Assembly (NCBI GenBank): GCA_019261985.1
Contig: JAFAQY010000007.1
Span: 1-64,000 of the forward strand
Source: Bryobacterales bacterium
Lineage (GTDB): Bacteria > Acidobacteriota > Terriglobia > Bryobacterales > Bryobacteraceae
Reading direction: 5' to 3'
DNA: 64,000 nt
Of the stretch, positions 24,603-33,657 are shown in pieces. The position numbers and the translations under genes are program-made. Each line of letters begins with the position of its first letter. Within the stretch, counting starts at the first letter, position 1. The notes beneath the pieces are model-generated. The model made no database searches. It was given only the letters and a program-made list of their open reading frames with translations, and had not been told where the DNA came from.

Positions 24603-26612
24603 TCAGGGTAATGCGAAAACTACCAACCCCTGATTCAGCACTGGCGGTGCCGCTCCGCCCGCTCTAGCGCCGCGGCCTCCGCCGCCCGCTGCGGCTACTA
24701 TGGCTACATATTGCTTGCCGTTTTTGCCTTGATAGGTCATTGGGATCGCAGTGGCGGTGTAGTCGAGTTTGGCGACCCACAGTTCTTTTCCGGTTTTCGA
24801 ATCAAAGGCGCGGAAGCGATTGTCGGCCGTGGAACCGATGAAGACCAGGCCGCCGGCTGTCGCGATTGCGCCGGCAGTGTTGGTGGCGCCCGTGTGTTGC
24901 TTGCTTTCGGGCAACGCCTCGCTGATGCCGAGCGGGACCTGCCATGCGATGTCGCCCGTAGTGGCGTTGACGGCGATCATGCGGCCCCAGGGTGGCTTGA
25001 AGCAGGGGAGATTGGCGGCGACCGAGCCATCCGGGTTACGGATGATGGCGCTGAATCCGCCCAGGCCGCTTGGGCCGCTCCGGATGTAAGGTTCAATGCC
25101 TTCCGGATTGCCGGGCGTGTACTTGGGGTTCTTCTCCATCCACCCGATGCCCGGCGCGTCTTTCGTATTTACGAAGATGTAGCCAAGCCTCGGATCGTAC
25201 GCGGCGCCACCCCAGTTGGCGCCGCCGGTGAATCCCGGGAAGACGATGCCGATACGCGATTTGCCGCCCTCCTCGTGATACGGGAATGGAGTGAAGGGTC
25301 CGGCATTCCACAGGCCGCCATAGGCGTTGAATTTTTCGTACTGCTCCTGGCAGGCTTTGGCGTGCTCGGGGGTGGTGTCGTCAGCGGTGACGATGTCGTC
25401 CTTTGTAAAGTTGACTCGAGATAATGGCGGAGGCTTCAGCGGAAAAGGCTGCGTGGGCGAGTACCACTCACCCGGGACATCGCCCTGAGCGACGGGCCGG
25501 TCTTCTACGCCGAAGACCGGTTTGCCGGTGACGCGATCGAGGATGAACATGTAACCGGACTTCCCCACCTGAGCGAGCGCAGGAATTTTTTTGCCGTTTA
25601 CCGTGATGTCGAACAGAACCGGCGCGGGCGGCAGATTGTAATCCCACAGCTCATGCCGGACGTTCTGGAAATACCACTTGAGCTTGCCGGTGTTCGCATC
25701 GACGGCGACGGTGGTGTTGCCGAACAGGTTCACGCCGGGCCGGTCGCCGCCATAGAAATTCGCGCCGGGCCCGCTGACCGGCAAATAAAGGATGCCGCGC
25801 TCTTCATCGACGGTTAGCGCGAACGCCCACACGTTATTGCCGGTACGATTTTTCCAGCTCTCCTTGCCGCCCCAGGTGTCGTTTCCAACCTCGCCGGCGC
25901 GGGGAATGGTATGAAAGTCCCACAACGTTTTCCCTGTGCGCACGTCGTAGCCATGCACGTCGCCAAGCTGGCCGCCGGCCTGATCCAACGCGGGATTGAT
26001 GTGGCGATCGCCTGGCCCGTAGAAGTTGGTGCCCAGCAGCAAAAGATTTTTGTAAATCACCGGAGCGCCATCATAAGCGACTTCCAGCGGGACCTCGCCT
26101 TCTTTGCCGAAACCGGGGTCGATTTTGCCGGTGCGCGCGTTCAGTCCGACCATCTTGTGCCCGCTGGTGAAAATGATGCGAGGCGGATTCTGCTTGTCGC
26201 CGGCCCAGTAAGAAACCCCGCGGAAGGAAGCCAGGCCGCTGGGGAGCTCGTATACCCAAATCTCTTTGCCGGTCTCCGGCTCAAGCGCGACCACGCGATC
26301 GCCCGATGGCATGTACATTACTCCGTTCACCACAATCGGCGTGATTTCCTGATATAGCTCCGACGGGCTGTCGCCGTGGATGGGCTTGCCAGGGCGGTTT
26401 AATTTGTAGGTCCAGGCCGTTTGGAGCTGTGCGACGTTAGCGGTGTTGATCTGGGTCAGCGGAGAATAGCGTGTTCCGGCCGGATCGCGGTTGAACATCG
26501 GCCAGTCGGATGGGGCGATCTGCGTTTTCCCGGATTGTGCGTACAGAGAGGGAATGCAAAGAGCGGCAGCGCAAAGAGTCGCTATGAAATTGACCGTGGG
26601 CGCGGAGCGCAT
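24603..26612 (-). CDS. Soluble PQQ-dependent dehydrogenase (quinoprotein, glucose-dehydrogenase type)
   Basis: A 669-residue exported eight-bladed propeller. Signal peptide 1-25 (ends LYAQS); then DWPMFNRDPAGTRYSPLTQIN, the usual start of PQQ dehydrogenases. Repeated tryptophan-docking motifs occur, such as ALEPETGKEIWVYELP, DVRTGKTLWDFHT, VDANTGKLKWYFQN, VNATTGDIAWQVPLG and DSKTGKELWVAKL. It lacks the five-helix membrane anchor of E. coli Gcd and has no fused cytochrome. The C-terminus is Gly/Ala-rich (AAAGGGGRGARAGGAAPP). The family oxidises sugars or alcohols in the periplasm. It stands alone on the minus strand, divergent from the DUF6152 gene. Confidence 0.9.
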   Translation of the reverse strand: MRSAPTVNFIATLCAAALCIPSLYAQSGKTQIAPSDWPMFNRDPAGTRYSPLTQINTANVAQLQTAWTYKLNRPGKPIHGDSPSELYQEITPIVVNGVMYMPSGDRVVALEPETGKEIWVYELPSGLASFRGVSYWAGDKQNPPRIIFTSGHKMVGLNARTGKIDPGFGKEGEVPLEVAYDGAPVIYKNLLLLGTNFYGPGDRHINPALDQAGGQLGDVHGYDVRTGKTLWDFHTIPRAGEVGNDTWGGKESWKNRTGNNVWAFALTVDEERGILYLPVSGPGANFYGGDRPGVNLFGNTTVAVDANTGKLKWYFQNVRHELWDYNLPPAPVLFDITVNGKKIPALAQVGKSGYMFILDRVTGKPVFGVEDRPVAQGDVPGEWYSPTQPFPLKPPPLSRVNFTKDDIVTADDTTPEHAKACQEQYEKFNAYGGLWNAGPFTPFPYHEEGGKSRIGIVFPGFTGGANWGGAAYDPRLGYIFVNTKDAPGIGWMEKNPKYTPGNPEGIEPYIRSGPSGLGGFSAIIRNPDGSVAANLPCFKPPWGRMIAVNATTGDIAWQVPLGISEALPESKQHTGATNTAGAIATAGGLVFIGSTADNRFRAFDSKTGKELWVAKLDYTATAIPMTYQGKNGKQYVAIVAAAGGGGRGARAGGAAPPVLNQGLVVFALP

Positions 26613-26780
26613 CCCTTGACCTCCAGGAGTTAAGTTTACGATATGCCGCCTACATCGGCGCCTGAAGCGGCAACCGGAGTTGTGCAGCGAAACCCGGTAC
26701 GATGTTTCACCTCAAATGTGCTATATTACTCAGCCAAGGGCGTTTGCCCTGTCTCGCTCTCAACTAATGTGGAGGTTTCA

Positions 26781-27179
26781 ATGAAAGTATCGGTGGCTTC
26801 TCTGGCTGCTGGGATTGGCCTGCTCCTTTCGGCGGTTCCGGTTCTCGCTCATCACTCATTTGCCGCAGAGTACGACGCAAATAAACCGGTCACCCTGAAG
26901 GGAACGGTTTCCAAAGTCGAATGGACTAATCCGCACGCGCGGTTCTATGTCGATGTAAAAGACGATAGCGGCAAGGTGACCACCTGGAACCTTGAACTCG
27001 CGAGCCCAAACGTGCTGGTTCGCAATGGCTGGAGCCGAAACACGCTGAAGGTCGGCGACCCCATTACGGTAAGCGGCTCGATGGCTAAGGACGGCGCAAA
27101 TCTGGCCAATGCCCGCACGGTGACTTTGGCCGATGGACGCAAAGTTTTTGCCGGTTCGGCAAATGAGGACGGCAAGTAG
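26781..27179 (+). CDS. Secreted DUF6152-family protein
   Basis: A 132-residue exported protein. After the signal peptide (VPVLA) it starts HHSFAAEYDANKPVTLKGTVSKVEWTNPHARFYVDVKD, the DUF6152 signature, and goes on as a small OB-like beta barrel (LKVGDPITVSGSMAKDG, RTVTLADGRKVFAG). ATG 26781 has a GGAGG site; a longer frame upstream is not needed. The function of the family is unknown; it is regularly found beside secreted proteins of the RLPDGH type, as here, where that gene follows 18 bp downstream. A TATATT (26722-26727) may be the -10 of the operon promoter. Confidence 0.88.
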   Translation: MKVSVASLAAGIGLLLSAVPVLAHHSFAAEYDANKPVTLKGTVSKVEWTNPHARFYVDVKDDSGKVTTWNLELASPNVLVRNGWSRNTLKVGDPITVSGSMAKDGANLANARTVTLADGRKVFAGSANEDGK

Positions 27180-27197
27180 CCGGGACAGGAGAAGGAA

Positions 27198-28034
27198 GTG
27201 AAAAAGATTGTGGGTGGAGTAATCGCGGTCCTGTCCGCCGCGGTGGCTTTCCAACTTTTAGGACAAGCTCAACAGCCGGCGGCTCCGAAAGGACCTGTTC
27301 TAACCACGAATGAAGCGACAGCCCCCGCGGGCGGCAGCGCGAATCCGGATACGAAGAAGGGCAAGGGCAAAGGCAAGGCACGGCCCACGGGTCCGACCCC
27401 GCGTCTGCCCGATGGGCACGTTGACCTATCCGGCGTCTGGAACGGCGGCGGCCCGATCGGCGACATTATGCAGGGCCTCGTTAAGGGCGATACGGTTGAG
27501 ATGACGGCCGAGGGAAAGAAAATTTTCGATTCGCGGCAATCCAAGGACGATCCCGAAGCGAATTGTTTGCCGACGGGAATTCCGCGCATTGCCCCTTATC
27601 CGTGGCGCATCGTGCAGCAAGGCAACACGCATGTGTTCTTCCTGTTTGAGGGCAATATTCATAGCTTCCGGCAGATCTTCCTAAATCAGGCCAAGCACCC
27701 GGACGATCCGGATCCGACGTGGTACGGCCACTCGATCGGGCATTGGGAAGGCGACACGCTGGTTGTGGATACGACCGGCTTCAACGACAAATTCTGGTTC
27801 GATTTTCGCGGCCATCCGCATACCGAGCAGCTACATACGATTGAGCGGTATACGCGAACGGACTATGGCACGCTTGAGGTGGAGACCACGGTTATCGATC
27901 CCGGCGCGTATGTGAAGCCGTTCCGGCTGCACTTCACGGCTACGCTTCGTCCGAATGAGGAACTGATGGAGTACATCTGCCAGGAGAATCAGCAGGACGC
28001 GCAGCATTTGCAGGGTAAGGCCGGGTTGCCTTAG
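27198..28034 (+). CDS. Secreted RLPDGHxDLSGVW-family protein
   Basis: A 278-residue exported protein, paralogue of the one at 3969-4676. After the signal peptide there is a Lys/Gly-rich linker (KKGKGKGKARPTGPTPRLP), then DGHVDLSGVWNGGG, the block ANCLPTGIPRIAPYPWRIV, YGHSIGHWEGDTLVVDTTGFNDKFWF and the end block LMEYICQENQQDAQHL. The two paralogues keep the same order and spacing of blocks, with the Cys-Leu-Pro and W-E-G-D-T segments best conserved, so these may line a binding or active site. Start GTG 27198 with a GGAGAAGGAA ribosome site. No reaction is known. Confidence 0.78.
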   Translation: MKKIVGGVIAVLSAAVAFQLLGQAQQPAAPKGPVLTTNEATAPAGGSANPDTKKGKGKGKARPTGPTPRLPDGHVDLSGVWNGGGPIGDIMQGLVKGDTVEMTAEGKKIFDSRQSKDDPEANCLPTGIPRIAPYPWRIVQQGNTHVFFLFEGNIHSFRQIFLNQAKHPDDPDPTWYGHSIGHWEGDTLVVDTTGFNDKFWFDFRGHPHTEQLHTIERYTRTDYGTLEVETTVIDPGAYVKPFRLHFTATLRPNEELMEYICQENQQDAQHLQGKAGLP

Positions 28035-28046
28035 CGCGGCAGAAGA

Positions 28047-28064
28047 GGCGGGCTGAAGCCTGCC
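28047..28064. repeat. Hairpin repeat (TGAA loop), single copy
   Basis: GGCGGGC-TGAA-GCCTGCC (28047-28064) with one G-T pair, followed by CCACTGCG, the family tail. It lies between the RLPDGH gene and the YncE/phosphoesterase gene. Confidence 0.65.
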
Positions 28065-28116
28065 CCACTGCGAGTGAAATTTCTGTGTAATGTGCAGCCG
28101 CTAAAATGGTTGTACT

Positions 28117-30588
28117 ATGAAGCACTGGCGCGCGGCGATCGCCATTCTATTTGTGTCCGTCCTCTGTTCTCAGCCTTCTGGCCGCGAGCAAGTGGGTAAG
28201 CTCCCAGATGGCAGTTTCTTGCTGTCGACCGGGTGGCGCATCAAACCGGCTGGAAGGCAGATTCCGCTGGACACACTACCGATGTCGACGGCATTATCGA
28301 AAGACGGGAAATTCCTTTTGATTTTGAATGGCGGTTTTCGTCCGCCTTCGATCACGGTGTTCGCAGTGGACGGCATGAAGGAAATGGATCGAGTGCCTGT
28401 CGCGGACGGCTGGCTGGGATTAACGTTTTCGCCCGATGGCTCGAAGGTTTACGTGGGCGGGGGATCGAAGAACAGCGTTTACGAATTTACTTTTTCGGCC
28501 GCAGGCGAATTAAGGCCGGCGCGGCAGTTTGAGATCGCGCCCGGAGCTAAGCCCGGCGCCCTCGATTTCATCGGGGACGTCGCGGTTTCCCCGGAGGGAC
28601 AGTTGTTGTATGCAGCCGAGCTTTATCACGATTCGGTCGCGATTATCGATGCGCAAAACGGTCGCGTGGCTGGGCATTACAAAACAGGGCGGCGCCCGTA
28701 TCGGATTCTGCCCGATCCGGACGGGAAATCGTTCCTGGTTTCGAGTTGGGCCGACGCTTCCGTGTACCGCTATGAAACCAGAACCGGCTCGGAGATGTCG
28801 CGCATCCGGTTGGGTCCGCACACAACGGACATGGTGCTGAGCACCGCCAAGGTGGGCGACGACGCGAATTGGAAATATCGGCTCTTTGTCGCGGCTTCGA
28901 ATACCAATCAAGTGTTCTCGGTGAGTGTAGACAAATCCGACAATATGAAAATTGCCGAAACGCTGAATATCGGCATGACCGCGCGGCAGCCCGCCGGGAT
29001 GACGCCTAGCGGACTGGCGCTCAGCCCGGACCAGAAGCACATGTTTATCGCGTGCTCGGACGCGAATGTCGCCGCGGTGGTGGATATCTCCGATGAGCGC
29101 AGCCGCGTGGAAGGGTTCATTCCCGCCGGCTGGTATCCCACCGCCTTGCGCATGCTCGCGGACGGGCGTTTGCTGATTGTGAACGGGCGCGGAGGGGGCA
29201 GTTATTCGAATCCGCATTATCCCGGGCCTACGAGCGCGGATATCGTCGACAGGCAGGGCACCGCGCGACGCGAATATGTCGGGAGCATGCAAACGGGAAC
29301 CATGTCTGTAATCGACCCGTTGACGGATGAGAGCCTGAACGCATACACGGCCGAGGCGATGAGCCTTTCGCCGTATCGAGATTCGCAGCTCGACAATTCC
29401 AGCTTGCCTGGCGATAGCGTGATCTACTCGCGACCGGGGCGGCCGTCGCCCGTCGAACACGTCATTTACATCATTAAGGAAAACCGGACCTACGATCAGG
29501 TTTTCGGCAAAATCGGGAAGGGCAATGGCGACCCATCGCTTACGCTATTCGATGAATCCGCGGGTCCGAACCATTACAAGCTCGCGCGTGAGTTTGTTCT
29601 ATTTGATAACTATTATTCCAATGCCGATGTCAGCGCCGACGGCCATAACTGGGCGACGGCGGGCATCGCGCCCGACTTCACGCAAAAGACCTGGCCTAAC
29701 GAGTATGCGCACCGTTCGCCGTATTACGGCTATGAAGGCACAGAACCGGCCAATACGCCGCCCGCGGGCTATCTCTGGTCGAATGCGCTTTCCGCCGGAC
29801 TGACCGTGCGCGATTACGGAGAGTTCGTCGAGGCCAAGACCAAGCCCGGCTCCGACGGCATTCAGGTGGGGCGGATCAACGACCCCGCTCTTCAGGAACA
29901 CGTCAACATGCGCTATCGCGGATGGGATCTGGATTATCCCGATGTCGAGCGCGCGAAGGTGTTCCTGGAAGATCTGAAGCAGTTCGAGGCCGGCGGAGAC
30001 ATGCCGCGCCTGATGATCGTGCGCATAGGCAACGATCATACCAACGGGACGACACCGGACAAGCTGACGCCGTTGTCCTTATTCGCGGATAACGACCAGG
30101 CGCTGGGGATGATCGTAGAAGCCGTATCGAAGAGCCGGTTTTGGCCAAAGACCGCAATCTTTTCGATCGAAGACGACGCGCAGGACGGGCCGGACCACGT
30201 GGATTCCCACCGCTCGGTAATGCTCGCGATTTCACCGTATACCAGGCGTGGAATCGTCGATAGCACGATGTACAATCAGTCGTCCGTGATGCGGACCATC
30301 GAGCTGATCCTGGGTCTGAGGCCGATGACGCAGTTCGATGCAGCAGCCAGGCCGCTGACCGCGGCTTTCGGCTCGACTCCGAATACGGCCGCGTATATCG
30401 CCGAACGGCCTCGCATTTCATTGACGGATCGCAACCCGGCTCGCAGCCAGACGGCGGCGCGATCTTTGCGAATGAACTTCCGCGAAGCGGACGATATCGA
30501 CGATGACGAGCTGAACGACATTCTTTATCTGGCGATCAAGGGCGCGCCCGCGCCTGCGCCGGTGAGGAGTTACTTCACACGGTACTAG
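28117..30588 (+). CDS. YncE-type propeller fused to phosphoesterase (alkaline phosphatase-like) domain
   Basis: An 823-residue exported protein in two parts. Residues ~25-400 form a seven-bladed propeller with YVTN-like repeats (ALSKDGKFLLILNGG, LTFSPDGSKVYVGGG, VAVSPEGQLLYAAEL, LALSPDQKHMFIACS). Residues ~440-750 are a phosphoesterase domain: HVIYIIKENRTYDQVFG (metal and nucleophile region), FVLFDNYYSNADVSADGHNWATAG, and DAQDGPDHVDSHRSVMLAISPY near 690. This layout is the 'bifunctional YncE/alkaline phosphatase' family common in Acidobacteria. The likely reaction is hydrolysis of phosphate esters in the periplasm. No obvious ribosome site was found before ATG 28117. Confidence 0.88.
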   Translation: MKHWRAAIAILFVSVLCSQPSGREQVGKLPDGSFLLSTGWRIKPAGRQIPLDTLPMSTALSKDGKFLLILNGGFRPPSITVFAVDGMKEMDRVPVADGWLGLTFSPDGSKVYVGGGSKNSVYEFTFSAAGELRPARQFEIAPGAKPGALDFIGDVAVSPEGQLLYAAELYHDSVAIIDAQNGRVAGHYKTGRRPYRILPDPDGKSFLVSSWADASVYRYETRTGSEMSRIRLGPHTTDMVLSTAKVGDDANWKYRLFVAASNTNQVFSVSVDKSDNMKIAETLNIGMTARQPAGMTPSGLALSPDQKHMFIACSDANVAAVVDISDERSRVEGFIPAGWYPTALRMLADGRLLIVNGRGGGSYSNPHYPGPTSADIVDRQGTARREYVGSMQTGTMSVIDPLTDESLNAYTAEAMSLSPYRDSQLDNSSLPGDSVIYSRPGRPSPVEHVIYIIKENRTYDQVFGKIGKGNGDPSLTLFDESAGPNHYKLAREFVLFDNYYSNADVSADGHNWATAGIAPDFTQKTWPNEYAHRSPYYGYEGTEPANTPPAGYLWSNALSAGLTVRDYGEFVEAKTKPGSDGIQVGRINDPALQEHVNMRYRGWDLDYPDVERAKVFLEDLKQFEAGGDMPRLMIVRIGNDHTNGTTPDKLTPLSLFADNDQALGMIVEAVSKSRFWPKTAIFSIEDDAQDGPDHVDSHRSVMLAISPYTRRGIVDSTMYNQSSVMRTIELILGLRPMTQFDAAARPLTAAFGSTPNTAAYIAERPRISLTDRNPARSQTAARSLRMNFREADDIDDDELNDILYLAIKGAPAPAPVRSYFTRY

Positions 30589-30641
30589 CTTTCAGCTTTC
30601 AGCCATCAGCGTTCAGCTTCAGGCAGGCTGATAGCTGACTG
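30589..30641. repeat. CTTTCAGC/CTGATAGC repeat block
   Basis: CTTTCAGCTTTCAGCCATCAGCGTTCAGC is followed by AGGCAGGCTGATAGCTGACTGCAG. The units match those of the inverted repeat at 4690-4752 (CAGCTTTCAGC, GCTGATAGC). It starts right at the stop codon of the phosphoesterase gene. Confidence 0.6.
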
Positions 30642-30672
30642 CAGAAGCTTTCTATCAGGCTAGACTTGTCCT

Positions 30673-31968
30673 TTGGCAAGCCGAAAATCGCAAATCGGTC
30701 CGATCATTCGTGTGGCGACAGGGAATGCGCTCGAGATGTACGATTTCCAGATCTTCGGCTACTACGCCGCCTCGATCGGCGCGACGTTCTTTCCAAGCAC
30801 GAGCGAATTTGCTTCGCTGATGGCGGCGTTTGCGACTTTCGGAGCGGGATTTCTGATGCGGCCGCTTGGGGCTGTGGTTCTTGGCGCTTTTATCGATCAT
30901 CGCGGCCGCCGCGCGGGCCTGCTACTGACGTTATCGTTGATGGCCGCGGGCACTCTATCGATCGCATTGCTGCCCGGTTATCGCACTCTGGGCTTGCTTG
31001 CGCCCCTGTTGGTGTTGCTCGGCCGCCTGATACAGGGTTTTTCGGCAGGCGTTGAGTTAGGAGGGGTTTCCGTCTACTTGTCTGAGATCGCGACGCCCGG
31101 ACGGAAGGGATTTTATGTGAGCTGGCAATCGGGCAGCCAGCAAGTGGCGGTGATGTTCGCGGCGGTGCTGGGCATTGCGCTGACGTCTGTTCTTTCGCCC
31201 GCCCAAATGACGCAGTGGGGCTGGAGGCTTCCCCTGCTGATCGGCTCGCTGCTGGTTCCATTCCTGTTTCTTCTGCGGCGGTCTTTGGAGGAAAGCCGGG
31301 ACTTTCTCGATCGCCCGCGGAAGCCAAGAATGGCCGAAATCGTCCGCATGCTCGCTTCGAACTGGCGCCTGGTCGCGCTCGGAATGATGATGGCCACTAT
31401 GACTACGGTGTGCTTTTACCTGGTGACGACATACACTCCGACATTTGGAAGCTCGGTTCTGCACTTGGCGCCGCGCGATACGCTGATCGTCACGTTATGC
31501 GTAGGAGCTTGCAACCTGATTGTTTTGCCGCTCTCCGGCGCTCTCTCGGACCGCATTGGCAGGCGTCCGATCTTAATCGGCTGCACGCTGACCGCACTCG
31601 CGACGGCGTACCCGGCGCTTTTGTGGCTGGTCAGCGCGCCATCCTTCGCGCGGCTGCTGGGAGTGGAGCTTTGGCTTGCGTTCTTTTATGCGAGCTACAA
31701 CGGCGCGATGGCTGTGTTTCTCACCGAAATCATGCCCGCGGAAATGCGTATCTCCGGCTTCTCGCTGGCGTACAGCACGGCGACTGCGCTCTTCGGCGGC
31801 TTTACTCCCGCGATCTGCACTTATCTGATTCGGATCACGGGCAACCGCGCTGTGCCAGGGTTGTGGCTTTCGTTCGCGGCCATTTGTGGTCTGGCGGCAG
31901 CGCTGATTCTCTCGGAACCCGCGCGGGCAAAAATTCTCCGGCATTCCGAAGCGGCGGCGGTAAGCTAG
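30673..31968 (+). CDS. MFS transporter, metabolite:H+ symporter (citrate/proline/shikimate-like)
   Basis: A 431-residue membrane protein with twelve helices. It opens like the MHS subfamily (VATGNALEMYDFQIFGYYAASIGATFF), and has the loop 2-3 signature GAFIDHRGRRAGLL, the helix-5 motif GFSAGVELGGVSVYLSEIA and the second-half repeat LSDRIGRRPILIG. MHS proteins take up organic acids or osmolytes with protons, and CitA-type citrate carriers are the closest by pattern. The start is TTG 30673; no good ribosome site is visible, so the start is uncertain. The tannase-family gene follows 22 bp on, suggesting uptake of an aromatic or hydroxy acid released by that esterase. Confidence 0.9.
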   Translation: MASRKSQIGPIIRVATGNALEMYDFQIFGYYAASIGATFFPSTSEFASLMAAFATFGAGFLMRPLGAVVLGAFIDHRGRRAGLLLTLSLMAAGTLSIALLPGYRTLGLLAPLLVLLGRLIQGFSAGVELGGVSVYLSEIATPGRKGFYVSWQSGSQQVAVMFAAVLGIALTSVLSPAQMTQWGWRLPLLIGSLLVPFLFLLRRSLEESRDFLDRPRKPRMAEIVRMLASNWRLVALGMMMATMTTVCFYLVTTYTPTFGSSVLHLAPRDTLIVTLCVGACNLIVLPLSGALSDRIGRRPILIGCTLTALATAYPALLWLVSAPSFARLLGVELWLAFFYASYNGAMAVFLTEIMPAEMRISGFSLAYSTATALFGGFTPAICTYLIRITGNRAVPGLWLSFAAICGLAAALILSEPARAKILRHSEAAAVS

Positions 31969-31990
31969 AGTATTCAAAAAGGAGGAGCAG

Positions 31991-33577
31991 ATGCCAAGCC
32001 GCACCCAAACAGCACTGGAAATCTTCGTTTTGATCGCCGCGCCAACTGTCCCAATGTATGCGCAAGCCTTCGCCGATCTTAAATCCGCGATGGTGGACTA
32101 CTCCAAGGCGGATCTCGAGCCGCGAAAACCTTGCGAGGCAATGGCGAAGTTTAAATCGAAAGACATCGTGCAAATCACGGCAAACCAGATCGCCGCCGCT
32201 CCGGCCCATTGCCGCGTAACGGGGATGTTATCTCCTGAAATCGCATTCGAGGTGAGCCTGCCGGCGAAATGGAATGGCCGCTTCTACATGATCGGCAATG
32301 GCGGCCATGCGGGTGAAGCGCTGGATGACCCCGGCCGCGCCACTCAGCGCAATCAGGCGCTACAGCTCGGGTTCGCCTTCGCACAGACGAATACCGGCCA
32401 CGATGCCCGCAAGGAGCCCGGCGGCTCCTTCGTGATGAGCAATCCGCAAAAAGCGATCGACTATGCGTGGCGCGCGGTTCATTTGACAGCAGTCACGACC
32501 AAGGCAATCACGAAGGACTACTATGGCAAGCCGATTTCGCGCGCCTATTGGAACTCCTGCTCGAATGGAGGCCGGCAAGGATTAATCGAAGCGCAGCGCT
32601 TCCCTGGCGACTTTGACGGCGTCGTCGCGAATGCGCCGTGGGTAGACCAGACAGGGTTCACCATCGGCGCGATGTGGAACCAGAAAGCGCTCAGCGAAGC
32701 CGGGCTCACGCCGGCGAAGCTGGCTTTGGTAGCCGACAAAGTAATGGGGAAGTGCGATGCGATCGACGGTCTGAAGGATGGATTGATCGACGATCCGCGC
32801 AAGTGCGATTTCGACCCTGCGCGCGATGTCGCGCAATGCAGCGCGGGCGCGGACGCGCCGGACTGCCTCACGCCAGCGCAGGCGGAGGCGGTCGCGAGGG
32901 TGTATAGCGGTCCGATGAGCAATGGCAAGCCGTTCTTCCCGGGGTACATGCTTGGTAGCGAAGCCGTTGTTACGGGCCTGTTCGGCGGCGGTAGCGGAAG
33001 CGGATGGCTGAATGTGATTGTCGCCACTCAGCCGGACTCCAAGCCGGCGGATTTCAATCTTGCCGAGAACACGATGCGCTATTTGGTGCATAAACCGCCT
33101 CAGCCCGACTATGACTATAAAAGCTTCGATTTCGACCGCGACATACACACGTTGGACGAATGGAGCAAGGAAGCGGACGCCAAAGATCCGGATTTATCGA
33201 AATTCAACAAGCGCGGCGGAAAGCTGCTGATGACCTACGGGTGGGCGGACTCGATTCTGCAGCCGATGGCGGGCGTGAACTATTACGAACACGCGGTGGC
33301 AAAGAACGGTCCGGCTACGCCTGATTTTTTCCGCCTGTTCATGGTGCCAGGAATGGCGCACTGCGGCGGGGGCACGGGCCCGGATCGCCACGATCCGATG
33401 ACGGCGATGATCAACTGGGTGGAAAGAGGCAAGGCGCCGGATTCGATGATCGCGAGCCGCGTGGTGGATAACCAAGTGGCGCGCACGCGTCCGCTGTGCC
33501 CGTATCCGCAAGTGGCGCGCTATTCGGGGCAGGGAAGTATCGATGATGCGGCGAACTTCCGGTGTGTGATGCCGTAA
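31991..33577 (+). CDS. Tannase/feruloyl esterase family hydrolase
   Basis: A 528-residue exported alpha/beta hydrolase. The nucleophile region reads YWNSCSNGGRQGLIEAQRFPGDFDGVVANAPW, the standard tannase block with Cys-Ser at the elbow. The catalytic His lies in MVPGMAHCGGGTGPDRHDP near residue 455, whose Cys pairs with the Cys before the Ser. The Asp is in LLMTYGWADSILQP. The calcium-binding lid is the stretch KCDAIDGLKDGLIDDPRKCDFDPA. AAGGAGG precedes the ATG. The enzyme should cleave galloyl or feruloyl esters from plant material outside the cell; the MHS transporter just upstream would import the product. Its last 126 bp are duplicated at 34609. Confidence 0.92.
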   Translation: MPSRTQTALEIFVLIAAPTVPMYAQAFADLKSAMVDYSKADLEPRKPCEAMAKFKSKDIVQITANQIAAAPAHCRVTGMLSPEIAFEVSLPAKWNGRFYMIGNGGHAGEALDDPGRATQRNQALQLGFAFAQTNTGHDARKEPGGSFVMSNPQKAIDYAWRAVHLTAVTTKAITKDYYGKPISRAYWNSCSNGGRQGLIEAQRFPGDFDGVVANAPWVDQTGFTIGAMWNQKALSEAGLTPAKLALVADKVMGKCDAIDGLKDGLIDDPRKCDFDPARDVAQCSAGADAPDCLTPAQAEAVARVYSGPMSNGKPFFPGYMLGSEAVVTGLFGGGSGSGWLNVIVATQPDSKPADFNLAENTMRYLVHKPPQPDYDYKSFDFDRDIHTLDEWSKEADAKDPDLSKFNKRGGKLLMTYGWADSILQPMAGVNYYEHAVAKNGPATPDFFRLFMVPGMAHCGGGTGPDRHDPMTAMINWVERGKAPDSMIASRVVDNQVARTRPLCPYPQVARYSGQGSIDDAANFRCVMP

Positions 33578-33657
33578 CTATCGTGGTTGCGCCGATACTG
33601 ATGGCATCCGGCACAGGATGCGTTCAAGGCGCGGGGACCGGCACTCGAAGGAGTCAC

